Origin: Treponema sp. UBA3819
GTDB lineage: Bacteria; Spirochaetota; Spirochaetia; Treponematales; Treponemataceae
Direction of reading: 5' to 3'
DNA length: 13,734 bases
NCBI GenBank assembly: GCA_002369025.1
Contig: DFDV01000081.1
Location: 1 to 13,734 of the forward strand
In this document: piece by piece, positions 6,322 through 13,734 of the stretch
Numbering within the stretch: the first letter of the stretch is position 1
Layout of the letters: every line of letters starts with the position of its first letter
Program-made: the position numbers and the translations under genes
Notes under the pieces: generated by a model
Database searches by the model: none
Told to the model about the DNA's origin: nothing
What the model saw: the letters and a program-made list of their open reading frames with translations, nothing else

Positions 6322-6348
6322 TTTTCGGCAAAGCAGAAAAAATCTTAA
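6322..6348 (-). promoter_or_regulatory. Sigma-28 (FliA)-like promoter of fliS
   Basis: On the minus strand TTAA (6348-6345; consensus TAAA), a 15-base spacer and GCCGAAAA (6329-6322; consensus GCCGATAA) match the flagellar sigma-28 pattern with ideal spacing. The start point would be near 6315, about 30 bases before the fliS ATG. FliS is typically a late flagellar gene, so the match makes biological sense. Confidence 0.6.
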
Positions 6349-6375
6349 TGAAAAAGTAGTTATTTTATCGACTAT

Positions 6376-6403
6376 TTGAAAGAAATTTCGTATATTTTAT
6401 AAT
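6376..6403 (+). promoter_or_regulatory. Sigma-70-type promoter of ftsH
   Basis: TTGAAA (6376-6381), a 16-base spacer and a perfect TATAAT (6398-6403) lie 39 bases before the ftsH ATG. Transcription would start near 6410 and the leader contains the ribosome site GAGGA at 6434-6438. It is back-to-back with the fliS promoter in the 158-bp divergent gap. Confidence 0.7.
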
Positions 6404-6442
6404 GAAGAATAATGAATACAATTGATTTTTTTTGAGGAATAG

Positions 6443-8635
6443 ATGAGCGAAGAAAATAAAAATACCGGCAAAGATAAAAAAGATCGTAACGAGCAGGATC
6501 CCTACGATTTTTTCAGACTTTCTACTGATCCTGAGGATGACAAAAAGGGCGGAAATAAACCCCCAAAGCGTTTTCCTTTCTTTGGTATGCTGCTGCTTGT
6601 GGTGGCTGCCCTTGTTTTTGTAAACATGTTTCTTACTTCCAAACCTGACAATTACACGGATTTTTCCGAATTCCGTCAGCTGATAGAAAAAGGTGAGATT
6701 GTCAGGGTTGAACTGGGCGAAGATATTATCGTCGGCTACGGGCTCCCCCTTCCTGCTACTGAGCGGGAACCTGAAGTAAATCAGGCCCTTAAAATGTTTT
6801 CCCTGGGTGCAAGAAATCAGCAGGAAGCAGCACAAAAGACCTACCGTACAAACGCTCCTTTAATGGCAGATTTCATCAGATTTCTGGATGAAAAACATGT
6901 GGATTACAAATTCGTTCCCAAACAGAACGGATATCTGATGCATATAATTCTGAATCTTCTTCCTTTTGGCATTATCATTCTCATGTATTTCCTGCTTTTC
7001 AGAAAAATGGGTAGTGGTCTTGGTGGCGGCATGGGCTCCATTTTTGGCGGCGGTACAAGGAATAAGGCTGTTGAAGAAGGAAAAGTAAAGACCCGCTTTG
7101 CTGATGTTGCCGGCGTGGACGAGGCAAAAGAAGAACTGGTAGAAGTTGTGGACTTTTTAAAGAGCCCCAAAAAATATACAGATATCGGTGGAAAAATCCC
7201 CAAGGGTGTTCTTCTGGTAGGACCGCCGGGAACAGGTAAGACTCTGCTTGCGCGTGCAGTTGCAGGTGAGGCAGGAGTTCCCTTTTTCAGAATCAGCGGT
7301 TCAGACTTTGTGGAAATGTTTGTCGGTGTTGGTGCCAGCCGCGTGCGTGACCTCTTCAGACAGGCCAGGGAAAAGGCTCCCTGTATCATCTTTATTGACG
7401 AAATTGATGCGCTTGGAAAGAGCCGTGTAAACGGTTTTGGCGGCGGAAACGATGAACGCGAACAGACCCTCAACCAGCTACTGGTAGAAATGGACGGCTT
7501 TGACAATGAAAAAGGTCTGATTATTCTGGCGGCAACAAACCGCGCTGATATTCTTGATGCAGCCCTCCTGCGTCCCGGCCGTTTTGACCGTCAGGTGCCT
7601 GTAGAAAAGCCTGATGCAAAAGGCCGCGAAGACATCCTCCGCATTCACGCAAAGAATGTCAAAGTTGATTCAGATGTGGATTTTAATTCGGTGGCTCATG
7701 GAACGACCGGCTTTGCGGGTGCAGACCTGGCAAACGTGGTAAACGAAGCGGCTCTGCTTGCCGTGCGTAACGGTCACAAAAAAGTAACCATGGCAGATTT
7801 TAATGATGCCATCGATAAGGTAAGCATCGGTCTTAAAAAGAAGTCCCGCAAGGACAATGAAAAAGAAATGCGCCTTGTGTCTGTACATGAAACAGGACAC
7901 GCCCTGGTGGGTGCCTTTACGCCGGATTATCCCCCGGTCAATAAGATTACGGTGGTTCCCCGTTCTCATGGTGTGGGTGGCTTTACCCAGTATCGTGAGG
8001 AAGAAGAAAAGAATTTCAGAACCCGCAAAGATATATTCAACGAAATTGATACCCTGCTTGGCGGACGTGCCGCAGAGGAAATCATGCTGGATGACATTTC
8101 TACCGGCGCTTCAAACGACATCGCCCGTGCTACGGATCTGGTCAAGCAGATGATTACCGTATTCGGTATGAGTGAACGCTTTAAGAACATTACGCTGGGA
8201 AAGGGTGTTCTGGGTAACAGGGGAGGCGAGCCGAACCTCATCCGCGAATTCAGTGAGGATACCCAGAAGTACATTGATGAAGAAATTGCCCGTATCGTAA
8301 ACGAGCGCTACACCTATGTTGTAAAGCTCCTTTCCGAGCACAAGGATTTGCTGGACTACATTTCCCACCGCCTGCTGGAAGTCGAAACGATGGATGGAAA
8401 AGAATTCTATGAAATCGTCAAGGGCGAAAAGCACTGTGCTGAACTGACAGCCGGGGCTGCGGGAACTTTGAACGCATCTGCTGAGACTCCTGAAGGGGCT
8501 GTAAACGCAAGTTCCGGACAGAACGCAGAGTCTGCAGAAAATTCCGGTGAGCCTGCCGGAAGTGCTGACCAGACTGCTGTGACTGCACCTGACGGACAAA
8601 GTTCTGAGCCTGCTGCAGATTCTGAAACTCATTGA
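6443..8635 (+). CDS. ftsH: ATP-dependent zinc metalloprotease FtsH
   Basis: A 730-residue membrane-bound AAA+ protease that extracts and degrades misfolded membrane proteins and some regulators. Order: charged cytoplasmic N-terminus (1-43), membrane segment 1 (about 44-64), periplasmic domain (about 65-164), membrane segment 2 (about 165-187), a Gly-rich linker, AAA+ ATPase with Walker A GPPGTGKT (260-267), Walker B IIFIDEID (315-322) and second region of homology ending in LLRPGRFDR (375-383). The protease site is HETGH (482-486), with third zinc ligand D559 in TGASNDI. After about residue 662 comes a tail of some 68 residues rich in Ala, Ser, Glu and Gly, without structure I recognise; this and the long N-terminus explain the length (E. 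coli FtsH is 644). GAGGA precedes the ATG. It runs divergently from fliS and leads the block with lolA, rodZ and rimO. Confidence 0.98.
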   Translation: MSEENKNTGKDKKDRNEQDPYDFFRLSTDPEDDKKGGNKPPKRFPFFGMLLLVVAALVFVNMFLTSKPDNYTDFSEFRQLIEKGEIVRVELGEDIIVGYGLPLPATEREPEVNQALKMFSLGARNQQEAAQKTYRTNAPLMADFIRFLDEKHVDYKFVPKQNGYLMHIILNLLPFGIIILMYFLLFRKMGSGLGGGMGSIFGGGTRNKAVEEGKVKTRFADVAGVDEAKEELVEVVDFLKSPKKYTDIGGKIPKGVLLVGPPGTGKTLLARAVAGEAGVPFFRISGSDFVEMFVGVGASRVRDLFRQAREKAPCIIFIDEIDALGKSRVNGFGGGNDEREQTLNQLLVEMDGFDNEKGLIILAATNRADILDAALLRPGRFDRQVPVEKPDAKGREDILRIHAKNVKVDSDVDFNSVAHGTTGFAGADLANVVNEAALLAVRNGHKKVTMADFNDAIDKVSIGLKKKSRKDNEKEMRLVSVHETGHALVGAFTPDYPPVNKITVVPRSHGVGGFTQYREEEEKNFRTRKDIFNEIDTLLGGRAAEEIMLDDISTGASNDIARATDLVKQMITVFGMSERFKNITLGKGVLGNRGGEPNLIREFSEDTQKYIDEEIARIVNERYTYVVKLLSEHKDLLDYISHRLLEVETMDGKEFYEIVKGEKHCAELTAGAAGTLNASAETPEGAVNASSGQNAESAENSGEPAGSADQTAVTAPDGQSSEPAADSETH

Positions 8636-8661
8636 CCTTGCGGGGCCATCTGATTTATTAT
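8632..8661 (+). promoter_or_regulatory. Candidate promoter for lolA-rodZ-rimO
   Basis: TTGACC (8632-8637) overlaps the ftsH stop codon and is followed after 18 bases by TATTAT (8656-8661). A start near 8668 would place the GAGG ribosome site (8677-8680) in a short leader. Spacing is one base over ideal. It would let the three downstream genes be expressed apart from ftsH. Confidence 0.45.
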
Positions 8662-8688
8662 AAAAGGAAATCATTTGAGGTTTTATTG

Positions 8689-9369
8689 ATGAAAAAAATA
8701 ATGGCTTTGTGCCTGCTGTCATGCACTTTTCTTTCACTTTGCGCAGCACAATCTATTCTGACAGCACCATCTTTCTTTCAGACAGTCTCGGCTGAATATG
8801 CAAAAATTCAGGATTACGAGGCATCGGTGGACATTCAGGCTTCAAAGACCTCTATGGAAGGCAAGGTATCTTTTAAGCGTCCTAATCTGCTCCGTATTGA
8901 TTTTTCCAATCCGGAAGAACAGGTAATCACCTTTAACGGCGACACCCTTACGATTTATCTGCCGGGTTCAGATGCCGTTCTGGAACAGGCTGTGGACGGC
9001 TCAGAGTCACCTGCAGGTTCCGGTGCAAATCTTGCTACTCCCCAGGGACTTTCCCTGATGAGCCGCTATTATTCAGTTGCATACGAAGTAGGTCAGGATC
9101 CCATTCCTCTGGAAGACGGCAGTGATGAAATGGTAGTTCGTCTGGTTCTTTCCCGCCGCAATACAAGTGAAGCCTTTCGCTTTATCAAACTGTCAGTCAT
9201 TCCTTCTTCAAAACTGATTCGCAGAATAGAAGCAGTAACTCCTCAGGGAGAAACTTTCCGCTTTAATTTTACGAATTATGCCATCAATAAGGGAATTACT
9301 GACCAGCGCTTCTTGTATGATCCGCCGTCATCTGCAAACTATTACAACAACTTCCTCTTTTCGGAGTAG
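8689..9369 (+). CDS. lolA: LolA-like outer-membrane lipoprotein carrier protein
   Basis: A 226-residue exported protein of the LolA family, periplasmic carriers that take lipoproteins from the inner to the outer membrane. The start at 8689 is chosen because GAGG lies 8 bases upstream and the protein then opens with a signal peptide (MKKIMALCLLSCTFLSLCAA, likely cut before Q21); an in-frame ATG at 8632 overlaps ftsH and would spoil it. The mature part shows the LolA pattern: a helix FFQTVSAEYAKIQDYEASVD, the strand GKVSFKRPNLLRIDFSNPEEQ, then FNGDTLTIYLP, and RRIEAVTPQGETFRFNFTNY near the end. It lies 53 bp after ftsH and 6 bp before the rodZ-like gene. Treponemes are rich in lipoproteins, so a Lol system is expected; no partner (LolB, LolCDE) is in the window. 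The cysteines in the leader do not make a good lipobox. Confidence 0.85.
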   Translation: MKKIMALCLLSCTFLSLCAAQSILTAPSFFQTVSAEYAKIQDYEASVDIQASKTSMEGKVSFKRPNLLRIDFSNPEEQVITFNGDTLTIYLPGSDAVLEQAVDGSESPAGSGANLATPQGLSLMSRYYSVAYEVGQDPIPLEDGSDEMVVRLVLSRRNTSEAFRFIKLSVIPSSKLIRRIEAVTPQGETFRFNFTNYAINKGITDQRFLYDPPSSANYYNNFLFSE

Positions 9370-9375
9370 ACATAA

Positions 9376-10467
9376 ATGGAAAGTTATGGAGCATTGCTAA
9401 AAGAAGCCCGTCTTGCACAGGGGCTTGATTTTGAAACCATTTCCCGGGATACCACCATCACCCGCCAGTATCTGGAAGCACTGGAAGCGGAAAATGAATC
9501 ATTCTTTCCCGGCTCACCCTATCTGGTGGGCTTTTTGCGCAATTATGCTGATTATCTTGGTCTGAATACAGAAAGAGTAAATAATCTTTATCGTGCCAAA
9601 ATGCTGCAGGAATCCCCTGTTCCGGCAGGACTGATTATCAAGCACCGTCCCAAGTGGATTATCCCGACAATTGTTGCAGGCTGTCTTCTTGTAGCGGGAC
9701 TCATTACATTTGGTATCCTTCTTCTCTACAGACAGTACATCAATAACCCTGAGCGGGAAATTGCACTCAAAAAGACGGCTGAGCCTTCAAAATACGAGCT
9801 TACGGACAAACTGCTTAAGGAAAGACTCTACAAGGGCGATCAGCTTGTACTCGGTATGCCCACCGGAAACATCATTCTTACGGTTGCGGATACTTCAAAA
9901 GGTGCCCTTGCCCTGGAAACTCCGGTTGGAAAGCAGTTTGTAGAACTTTCTGAAGAAATGGAAATGGACGTAGACGGCGACTCCGTTCCGGAAATGATTG
10001 TCTATGTTTCTGACGTGTCAGCAAACGAAACTGACCGCGGCGCAGAAGTCCGCATCATGCTCAAGAGCAGCGCAAATTCTGCCATTGCAGAAACAAAGAC
10101 CAGTGAAATTCCCAATGCGGAAGACCTGCCCCAGAGTCAGGCCCGCACCGTTGTATTTGAAGACAATCGTCCCTATCCCTTTACTCTTAACATAGCCTTC
10201 CGTGCAGGCTGTGTATTCCGTTTCCGTCCTGACCGCAAGGAAACTACCGAAGACTTCTTCAGTAACGGTGACATTGTAAATGTAACTGCAAGCAATATGG
10301 TTCGTCTGTGGGCAAGCAACGGCAACACGGCTAAGATACAGATTATCGCAGACGGAAAGACTTATGACATGGGCGTGTCAAAGGCGGGCGAAGTAATCGC
10401 AGAAGATATCCGCTGGATAAAAGACACGGACGGCAAATACAAAGTCGTTGTCGTTCAGCTTGACTAA
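9376..10467 (+). CDS. rodZ: RodZ-like cell-shape protein (HTH plus membrane segment)
   Basis: A 363-residue bitopic membrane protein. Residues about 5-70 form the RodZ-type XRE-like helix-turn-helix (LLKEARLAQGLDFETISRDT, TRQYLEALEAEN, PGSPYLVGFLRNYADYLGL), which in RodZ binds MreB rather than only DNA. A basic stretch (89-93) and one membrane segment (about 94-118) follow, then a long periplasmic part. The last 60 residues (VRLWASNGNTAKIQIIADGK, then DMGVSKAGEVIAEDIRWI) resemble the C-terminal RodZ domain (DUF4115) in a diverged form. The middle periplasmic region (130-300) is longer than a simple linker. RodZ couples MreB filaments to the wall-elongation machinery. It begins 6 bp after lolA with a GGAG inside the lolA end, and rimO follows after 14 bp, so the three are almost surely one transcript. 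Pairing of rodZ and rimO is seen in other phyla. Confidence 0.82.
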   Translation: MESYGALLKEARLAQGLDFETISRDTTITRQYLEALEAENESFFPGSPYLVGFLRNYADYLGLNTERVNNLYRAKMLQESPVPAGLIIKHRPKWIIPTIVAGCLLVAGLITFGILLLYRQYINNPEREIALKKTAEPSKYELTDKLLKERLYKGDQLVLGMPTGNIILTVADTSKGALALETPVGKQFVELSEEMEMDVDGDSVPEMIVYVSDVSANETDRGAEVRIMLKSSANSAIAETKTSEIPNAEDLPQSQARTVVFEDNRPYPFTLNIAFRAGCVFRFRPDRKETTEDFFSNGDIVNVTASNMVRLWASNGNTAKIQIIADGKTYDMGVSKAGEVIAEDIRWIKDTDGKYKVVVVQLD

Positions 10468-10481
10468 AGCGGATTTTGTTT

Positions 10482-12002
10482 ATGTCCAAAAAAGCAACTT
10501 TTTTTATTGACCAGCACGGATGTGCAAAAAACCAGGTAGATGGCGAACTTCTTGTTTCCTACCTGCGCAAAAAAGACTATGTGCAGACCTTTGATGCCTC
10601 ACAGGCCGACCTTATCATTGTAAACTCCTGCGGATTTATTGAAAGCGCAAAGACGGAAAGCCTGAACGCCGTTATGTCTGCCCGCCAGATGTATCCTAAG
10701 GCAAAAATTCTGCTGGCAGGCTGCCTTGCCGAGCGCTATGCCGCTGACCTTACAGAAAGCCTGCCTGAAGCAGACGGCATTTTTGGAAACGGTGATTTGA
10801 GCCAGGTCTACAAAGTGGTTGAACCCCTGATGAGAGGCGAACGGGCCCTGCTTGTTCCCGAACAGAAGGGAGTCTGCTGCGGCGACCGTGACCTTCTGCT
10901 TTCCTTTGCGGGTGCGGCTTATGTTAAAATCACCGAAGGCTGCAACAACCGCTGTTCCTTCTGTGCCATACCCGTTATCCGCGGAGAATTGCGCAGCCGC
11001 CCGGCAGATGAAATTCTTGCTGAAATAGAAAAACTTGTCGCCCAGGGTGTCTACGAAATCAACCTGATTGGTCAGGATCTGGCCGCCTATGGCACAGGTT
11101 CCGGGGATAATCCCTTTGGCTGGGGAAGGACGCTTTTGCCTGCCGGTACTCCTGGCTATGTTGGACTTTCCCAAAATCCTGAAAACCCTGATCTTCTGGC
11201 AGAAAGCGGTCTGTGTACTCTGCTGAAAAAAATCTCCGCCCTGCCCGGAACCTTCCGCGTAAGGCTGCTTTACATTCATCCGGATCATTTTAATGAAGAC
11301 ATTCTGCCCGTCATCAAGGCAGACAGCCGCCTGCTTCCCTATTTTGACATTCCTTTCCAGAGCGGCGATGATGACACAATCCTTGCCATGAACCGTACGG
11401 GCTCAAAGGAAAAATACATTTCCCTCATTCAAAAAATCCGTGCTGTCTTCAGTGACGCCGCAATCCGTACCACTTTCCTTACAGGCTTTCCCGGAGAGAC
11501 AGACGCCTCTGCTCAAAACACCCGGGATTTTCTGCAGGCAATTGAACCTGACTGGAGCGGCTGTTTTCCCTACAGCAGGGAAGACGACACTCCGGCCCAC
11601 GATTTTAAGAAACAAGTGCCCAAAAAGACTGCCCAGGCCCGGGCCAATGCCCTGACTGAAATCCAGGCAGAAATTTCACGCAGGCATCTTTTGTCCCGCT
11701 GCGGAAAAGACTACGATGTGCTGGTAGAAGAAGTGCTTGCCCGGAGCCAGGAAAATCCTGATGAAGGTCTTGCCATCGGCCGGGCATGGTTTCAGGCACC
11801 TGAAGTGGACGGCAGCATAGTCATCCGCTACGACAGAAGTGACCCCAAAGCGGTAAAAGCCGTAGAGACCGGCCGCCTTGTGCGCGTACATGTTCTTTCT
11901 GCCGGGGATGTAGACCTGAACGGCGATTTTGTGGCAGACAGCGAACTGAATGCTTCAATTGCAAAAAGCACCCTGCAGTTTGCCGAAGACTTAATCCGCT
12001 AA
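10482..12002 (+). CDS. rimO: Ribosomal protein S12 methylthiotransferase RimO
   Basis: A 506-residue radical-SAM enzyme that adds a methylthio group to a conserved Asp of ribosomal protein S12. The N-terminal UPF0004 domain holds cluster cysteines C14 (HGCAKNQVD, the RimO rather than MiaB form), C50 and C81. The radical-SAM motif CNNRCSFC gives C154, C158 and C161. The core continues through INLIGQDLAAYG (193-204), IHPDHF and PFQSGDDDTILAMNR, and a TRAM domain covers about 408-478. Two oddities: a Gly/Pro-rich insertion of roughly 28 extra residues at 205-243, and a tail of about 25 residues after the TRAM end; common RimO proteins are about 430-450 long. The ATG at 10482 is preferred to an in-frame TTG at 10476 because the weak GCGGA site is 8 bases before it. 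Last gene of the plus-strand block, convergent with the phosphatase gene. Confidence 0.95.
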   Translation: MSKKATFFIDQHGCAKNQVDGELLVSYLRKKDYVQTFDASQADLIIVNSCGFIESAKTESLNAVMSARQMYPKAKILLAGCLAERYAADLTESLPEADGIFGNGDLSQVYKVVEPLMRGERALLVPEQKGVCCGDRDLLLSFAGAAYVKITEGCNNRCSFCAIPVIRGELRSRPADEILAEIEKLVAQGVYEINLIGQDLAAYGTGSGDNPFGWGRTLLPAGTPGYVGLSQNPENPDLLAESGLCTLLKKISALPGTFRVRLLYIHPDHFNEDILPVIKADSRLLPYFDIPFQSGDDDTILAMNRTGSKEKYISLIQKIRAVFSDAAIRTTFLTGFPGETDASAQNTRDFLQAIEPDWSGCFPYSREDDTPAHDFKKQVPKKTAQARANALTEIQAEISRRHLLSRCGKDYDVLVEEVLARSQENPDEGLAIGRAWFQAPEVDGSIVIRYDRSDPKAVKAVETGRLVRVHVLSAGDVDLNGDFVADSELNASIAKSTLQFAEDLIR

Positions 12003-12010
12003 AAACGATT

Positions 12011-12026
12011 TCCCTTTACGGAGGGA
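12011..12026 (-). terminator. Weak candidate terminator between rimO and the phosphatase gene
   Basis: In the 31-bp convergent gap TCCCT (12011-12015) and AGGGA (12022-12026) can pair as a 5-bp stem with a 6-base loop. On the minus strand a run of five T follows a few bases later, inside the end of rimO, which would suit termination of the phosphatase transcript. On plus there is no T run. Short stem, so low confidence. Confidence 0.3.
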
Positions 12027-12033
12027 TGAAAGA

Positions 12034-13611
12034 TTATTTCAGATAGGCGGCAAGGATTGCCGTGTCATCAAACTGCTCTGTCCCTGCAGAAAAGTCCTGT
12101 ATAGACTTAAGGACGGCCTCTACCTGTGCCTTTCCATTGTCTGCACCACAGGCTACGCTTTTTACGGCTTTAAGCAGGCCTTCCGTTCCGAAGAATGTTT
12201 TGTCGGCCTTGTTTGCATCCGTAATGCCGTCCGTATAGAGCATGATTCCCTGGTTTTTGGAAAGATGAAGGCTGTAATCTTTTATGCCGGCATCTTCAAA
12301 GAGACCGATGGCAATGCCGTTGTCGGTCTCCATAAAATCAGGATTGTCATTCAGCAGAAGAGGCCATGTGTGACCCGCATTGGCATAGCAGAGTTCGCCT
12401 GTTTTTGCATGAAGAACTGCTATGAAAGTTGTGGCAAAGATGTTTTCCGGGTTCTGTTTGCAGATTTCATCATTGACGTAATTAAGAGTTTCTGCCGGGC
12501 TTAAGCCTGTCATCAGTTTTTCCCGAATCATTGTCTTTGTCATGGACATGAATATTGCCGCAGAAATACCTTTTCCGGATATGTCGCCAATCATAATGCA
12601 GAGGGTGTCGTCATCTTTCTGGAAGCAGTCGTAAAAGTCTCCGCCAACTTTTTTTGCGGGTTTTGTGACGGCAGACACGGTAAAGTTTTTGCTGTTCAGT
12701 TCTGTCTTTTCTGGTACCAGACCATGCTGGATGCGGCGGGCAATTTCAAGCTGCACGTTAGTTTCTACGCGTTCTTTTGTCAGCTGCTCGATATTGTTTA
12801 TGTAATTACTGATGTCTCCGGCCATTTTGTCAAAGGCGTCGGCTATTTCCCCGATTTCATCATTCCTGCCGGTTATGATTTTTTCCGGTTTATTCCGCGC
12901 ATCATGGGCAAAACGGATCATGTTTTCAGAAATTCTAGTGAGAGGTATGGAAATACGGTTATTGACGAGATAAAGAACAATGCCCATTCCCAAAATCAGG
13001 GGAATCAGCATGGGAAAGATGTCTACCAGAAAATCCCTGAAGATTTTGATATGGCCGCTCTGCAGGTTAAAGTCTATTCCGATAATCGCAAGAAGTTTTC
13101 CGTCCTTTGAACAATAGGGGACAAACCAGATGACTTCCTGTCCGTACTTATTGTCAGATCGGCCTTTCTGTATGGTTAAATCACCATTGTTGATTCTGAT
13201 TTCTCCCGGAGTCAGGGGAGCAGTTGCGATGGCGCCCAGAGAACGTTCTTTCTTCAGTATTTCGTCCATTTCATCTGAGCGGGAAGTGGAGAAAATATAT
13301 TCCCTGTAGTTACTTTCTGGTAGAATTCTATAGACATAGATGTAGTCTATGACGAAAGAGGTGCATAATTTGTGCAGAGCTGAACGGATGCGGTGATACT
13401 CAGAGTTTTCTTTGTCGCTTAAGGTTGTAAAATCAAGATGATCGAGCAGGCTTTTGACTACCTTTGCACAGCCTTGCGTACGGTGTTCCCGGCTTGAAAG
13501 ATTGACTATATAGTTTGCGTAGATATCCCAGATGGAAAGGGTAACTGCAGAAAAGAGTATAATAAAAACAAAACACTGTGTTATCCACTGTTTGACCGAT
13601 TTTTTTATCAT
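12034..13611 (-). CDS. Membrane sensor with HAMP and SpoIIE/RsbU-type PP2C serine phosphatase
   Basis: A 525-residue signalling protein. Membrane segment 1 (about 11-30) and segment 2 (about 193-217) flank an extracytoplasmic region of about 160 residues with Cache-like features (FVIDYIYVYRI, then WFVPYCSKDGKLLAIIGIDF). A HAMP domain follows (about 217-270), then the linker LEIARRIQHGLVPEK typical of RsbU-like phosphatases. The PP2C domain (about 305-525) has GGDFYD (323-328), GDISGKG (342-348), NAGHTWP, YTDGITDA (459-466) and QFDDTAIL (513-520), so metal-binding aspartates D325, D343, D461 and D516 are present. Such proteins usually dephosphorylate an STAS anti-anti-sigma protein or similar partner; none is next to it here. 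AAGG lies 6 bases before the ATG and an extended -10 box farther upstream. The sensed ligand and target are unknown. Confidence 0.92.
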   Translation of the reverse strand: MIKKSVKQWITQCFVFIILFSAVTLSIWDIYANYIVNLSSREHRTQGCAKVVKSLLDHLDFTTLSDKENSEYHRIRSALHKLCTSFVIDYIYVYRILPESNYREYIFSTSRSDEMDEILKKERSLGAIATAPLTPGEIRINNGDLTIQKGRSDNKYGQEVIWFVPYCSKDGKLLAIIGIDFNLQSGHIKIFRDFLVDIFPMLIPLILGMGIVLYLVNNRISIPLTRISENMIRFAHDARNKPEKIITGRNDEIGEIADAFDKMAGDISNYINNIEQLTKERVETNVQLEIARRIQHGLVPEKTELNSKNFTVSAVTKPAKKVGGDFYDCFQKDDDTLCIMIGDISGKGISAAIFMSMTKTMIREKLMTGLSPAETLNYVNDEICKQNPENIFATTFIAVLHAKTGELCYANAGHTWPLLLNDNPDFMETDNGIAIGLFEDAGIKDYSLHLSKNQGIMLYTDGITDANKADKTFFGTEGLLKAVKSVACGADNGKAQVEAVLKSIQDFSAGTEQFDDTAILAAYLK

Positions 13612-13645
13612 TTTTCACCTTTTCCAATAAAGCCAGGTTGTTTTT

Positions 13646-13654
13646 ATTATAACA
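13646..13654 (-). promoter_or_regulatory. Extended -10 promoter of the phosphatase gene
   Basis: Minus strand TGTTATAAT (13654-13646) is a perfect extended -10 element (TG, one base, TATAAT). No convincing -35 box lies upstream. Transcription would start near 13639, leaving a leader of about 28 bases with the AAGGTGA ribosome site. Confidence 0.6.
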
Positions 13655-13665
13655 CAGCCCTCCTG

Positions 13666-13734
13666 CTAATGCCAGTATATTGCCAGGGCAACCGCATTAT
13701 AGATATCGAGCTTGCATATCGGCTGGACAAATGA
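13666..13734 (-). CDS. Possible C-terminal end of an upstream minus-strand gene
   Basis: From the right edge the minus strand is open for 22 codons (ending DIYNAVALAIYWH) and stops at TAG 13668-13666, 54 bp before the phosphatase start. The reading could be the tail of an upstream gene, but an open run this short is common by chance and no family is recognised. Confidence 0.25.
   Translation of the reverse strand, partial: SFVQPICKLDIYNAVALAIYWH

Noticed and set aside
6365..6835. Minus-strand open frame of 156 codons over the start of ftsH
   Set aside because: It overlaps the ftsH promoter and coding start, has no ribosome site I can see, and looks like a random hydrophobic antisense frame.
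8689..8760. LolA as a lipoprotein through cysteines 12 or 18
   Set aside because: Neither cysteine has a good lipobox, and a type I cleavage site CAA|Q fits better.
10476..10484. TTG start at 10476 for RimO
   Set aside because: It would leave only about two bases after the weak ribosome site; the ATG at 10482 has proper spacing.
13666..13690. Sigma-54 promoter (GGCA/TGGCA repeats) upstream of the phosphatase gene
   Set aside because: The two TGGCA copies do not fit the GG and GC positions of a -24/-12 site, and a perfect extended -10 lies downstream.

Overview
The window looks like chromosomal core sequence from a spirochaete, most likely a Treponema-type organism of intermediate GC. This rests on protein character and gene content: a FliS and FlgN-like flagellar pair, a Treponema-style OmpA-domain protein with a GHTALAG motif, a membrane-anchored Holliday-junction-resolvase-like endonuclease, FtsH, LolA, a RodZ-like protein and RimO. 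No species can be assigned by reading alone. No rRNA, tRNA, CRISPR array, phage gene or transposase was seen, and no gene-free stretch exceeds 300 bases.

Layout. Bases 1-1088 (minus) hold the N-terminal 362 codons of a RelA/SpoT-family (p)ppGpp enzyme that runs off the left edge. Its hydrolase site has lost key residues while its synthetase site looks intact. Upstream of it are a good promoter and a very GC-rich palindromic element (about 1150-1244). Next is a small membrane-anchored PD-(D/E)xK endonuclease (1243-1701, minus). Diverging from it is a plus-strand envelope pair: an exported OmpA-domain protein (1827-3065) and an exported M15-type peptidase (3096-4061). The peptidase gene overlaps by 11 bp the end of a convergent dGTPase gene (4051-5313, minus). 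That gene follows fliS (5841-6284) and a flgN-like gene (5334-5822) in one minus-strand cluster headed by a sigma-28-like promoter.

Divergent from fliS runs a plus-strand block: ftsH (6443-8635), lolA (8689-9369), a rodZ-like gene (9376-10467) and rimO (10482-12002). These serve membrane protein quality control, lipoprotein trafficking, cell shape and ribosome modification. On the right a convergent gene (12034-13611, minus) encodes a membrane sensor with HAMP and a SpoIIE/RsbU-type PP2C phosphatase.

Most of the window is housekeeping. The observations most worth checking are: (1) the Rel protein with a bifunctional-type synthetase motif but a dismantled hydrolase site; (2) the GC-rich palindromic intergenic element, probably a dispersed repeat; (3) an identical 10-base extended -10 motif placed exactly six bases before the start codons of the endonuclease and dGTPase genes, both without a Shine-Dalgarno, implying leaderless mRNAs; (4) the sigma-28-like promoter of the fliS cluster. 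I see no convincing new multi-gene defence or mobile system.
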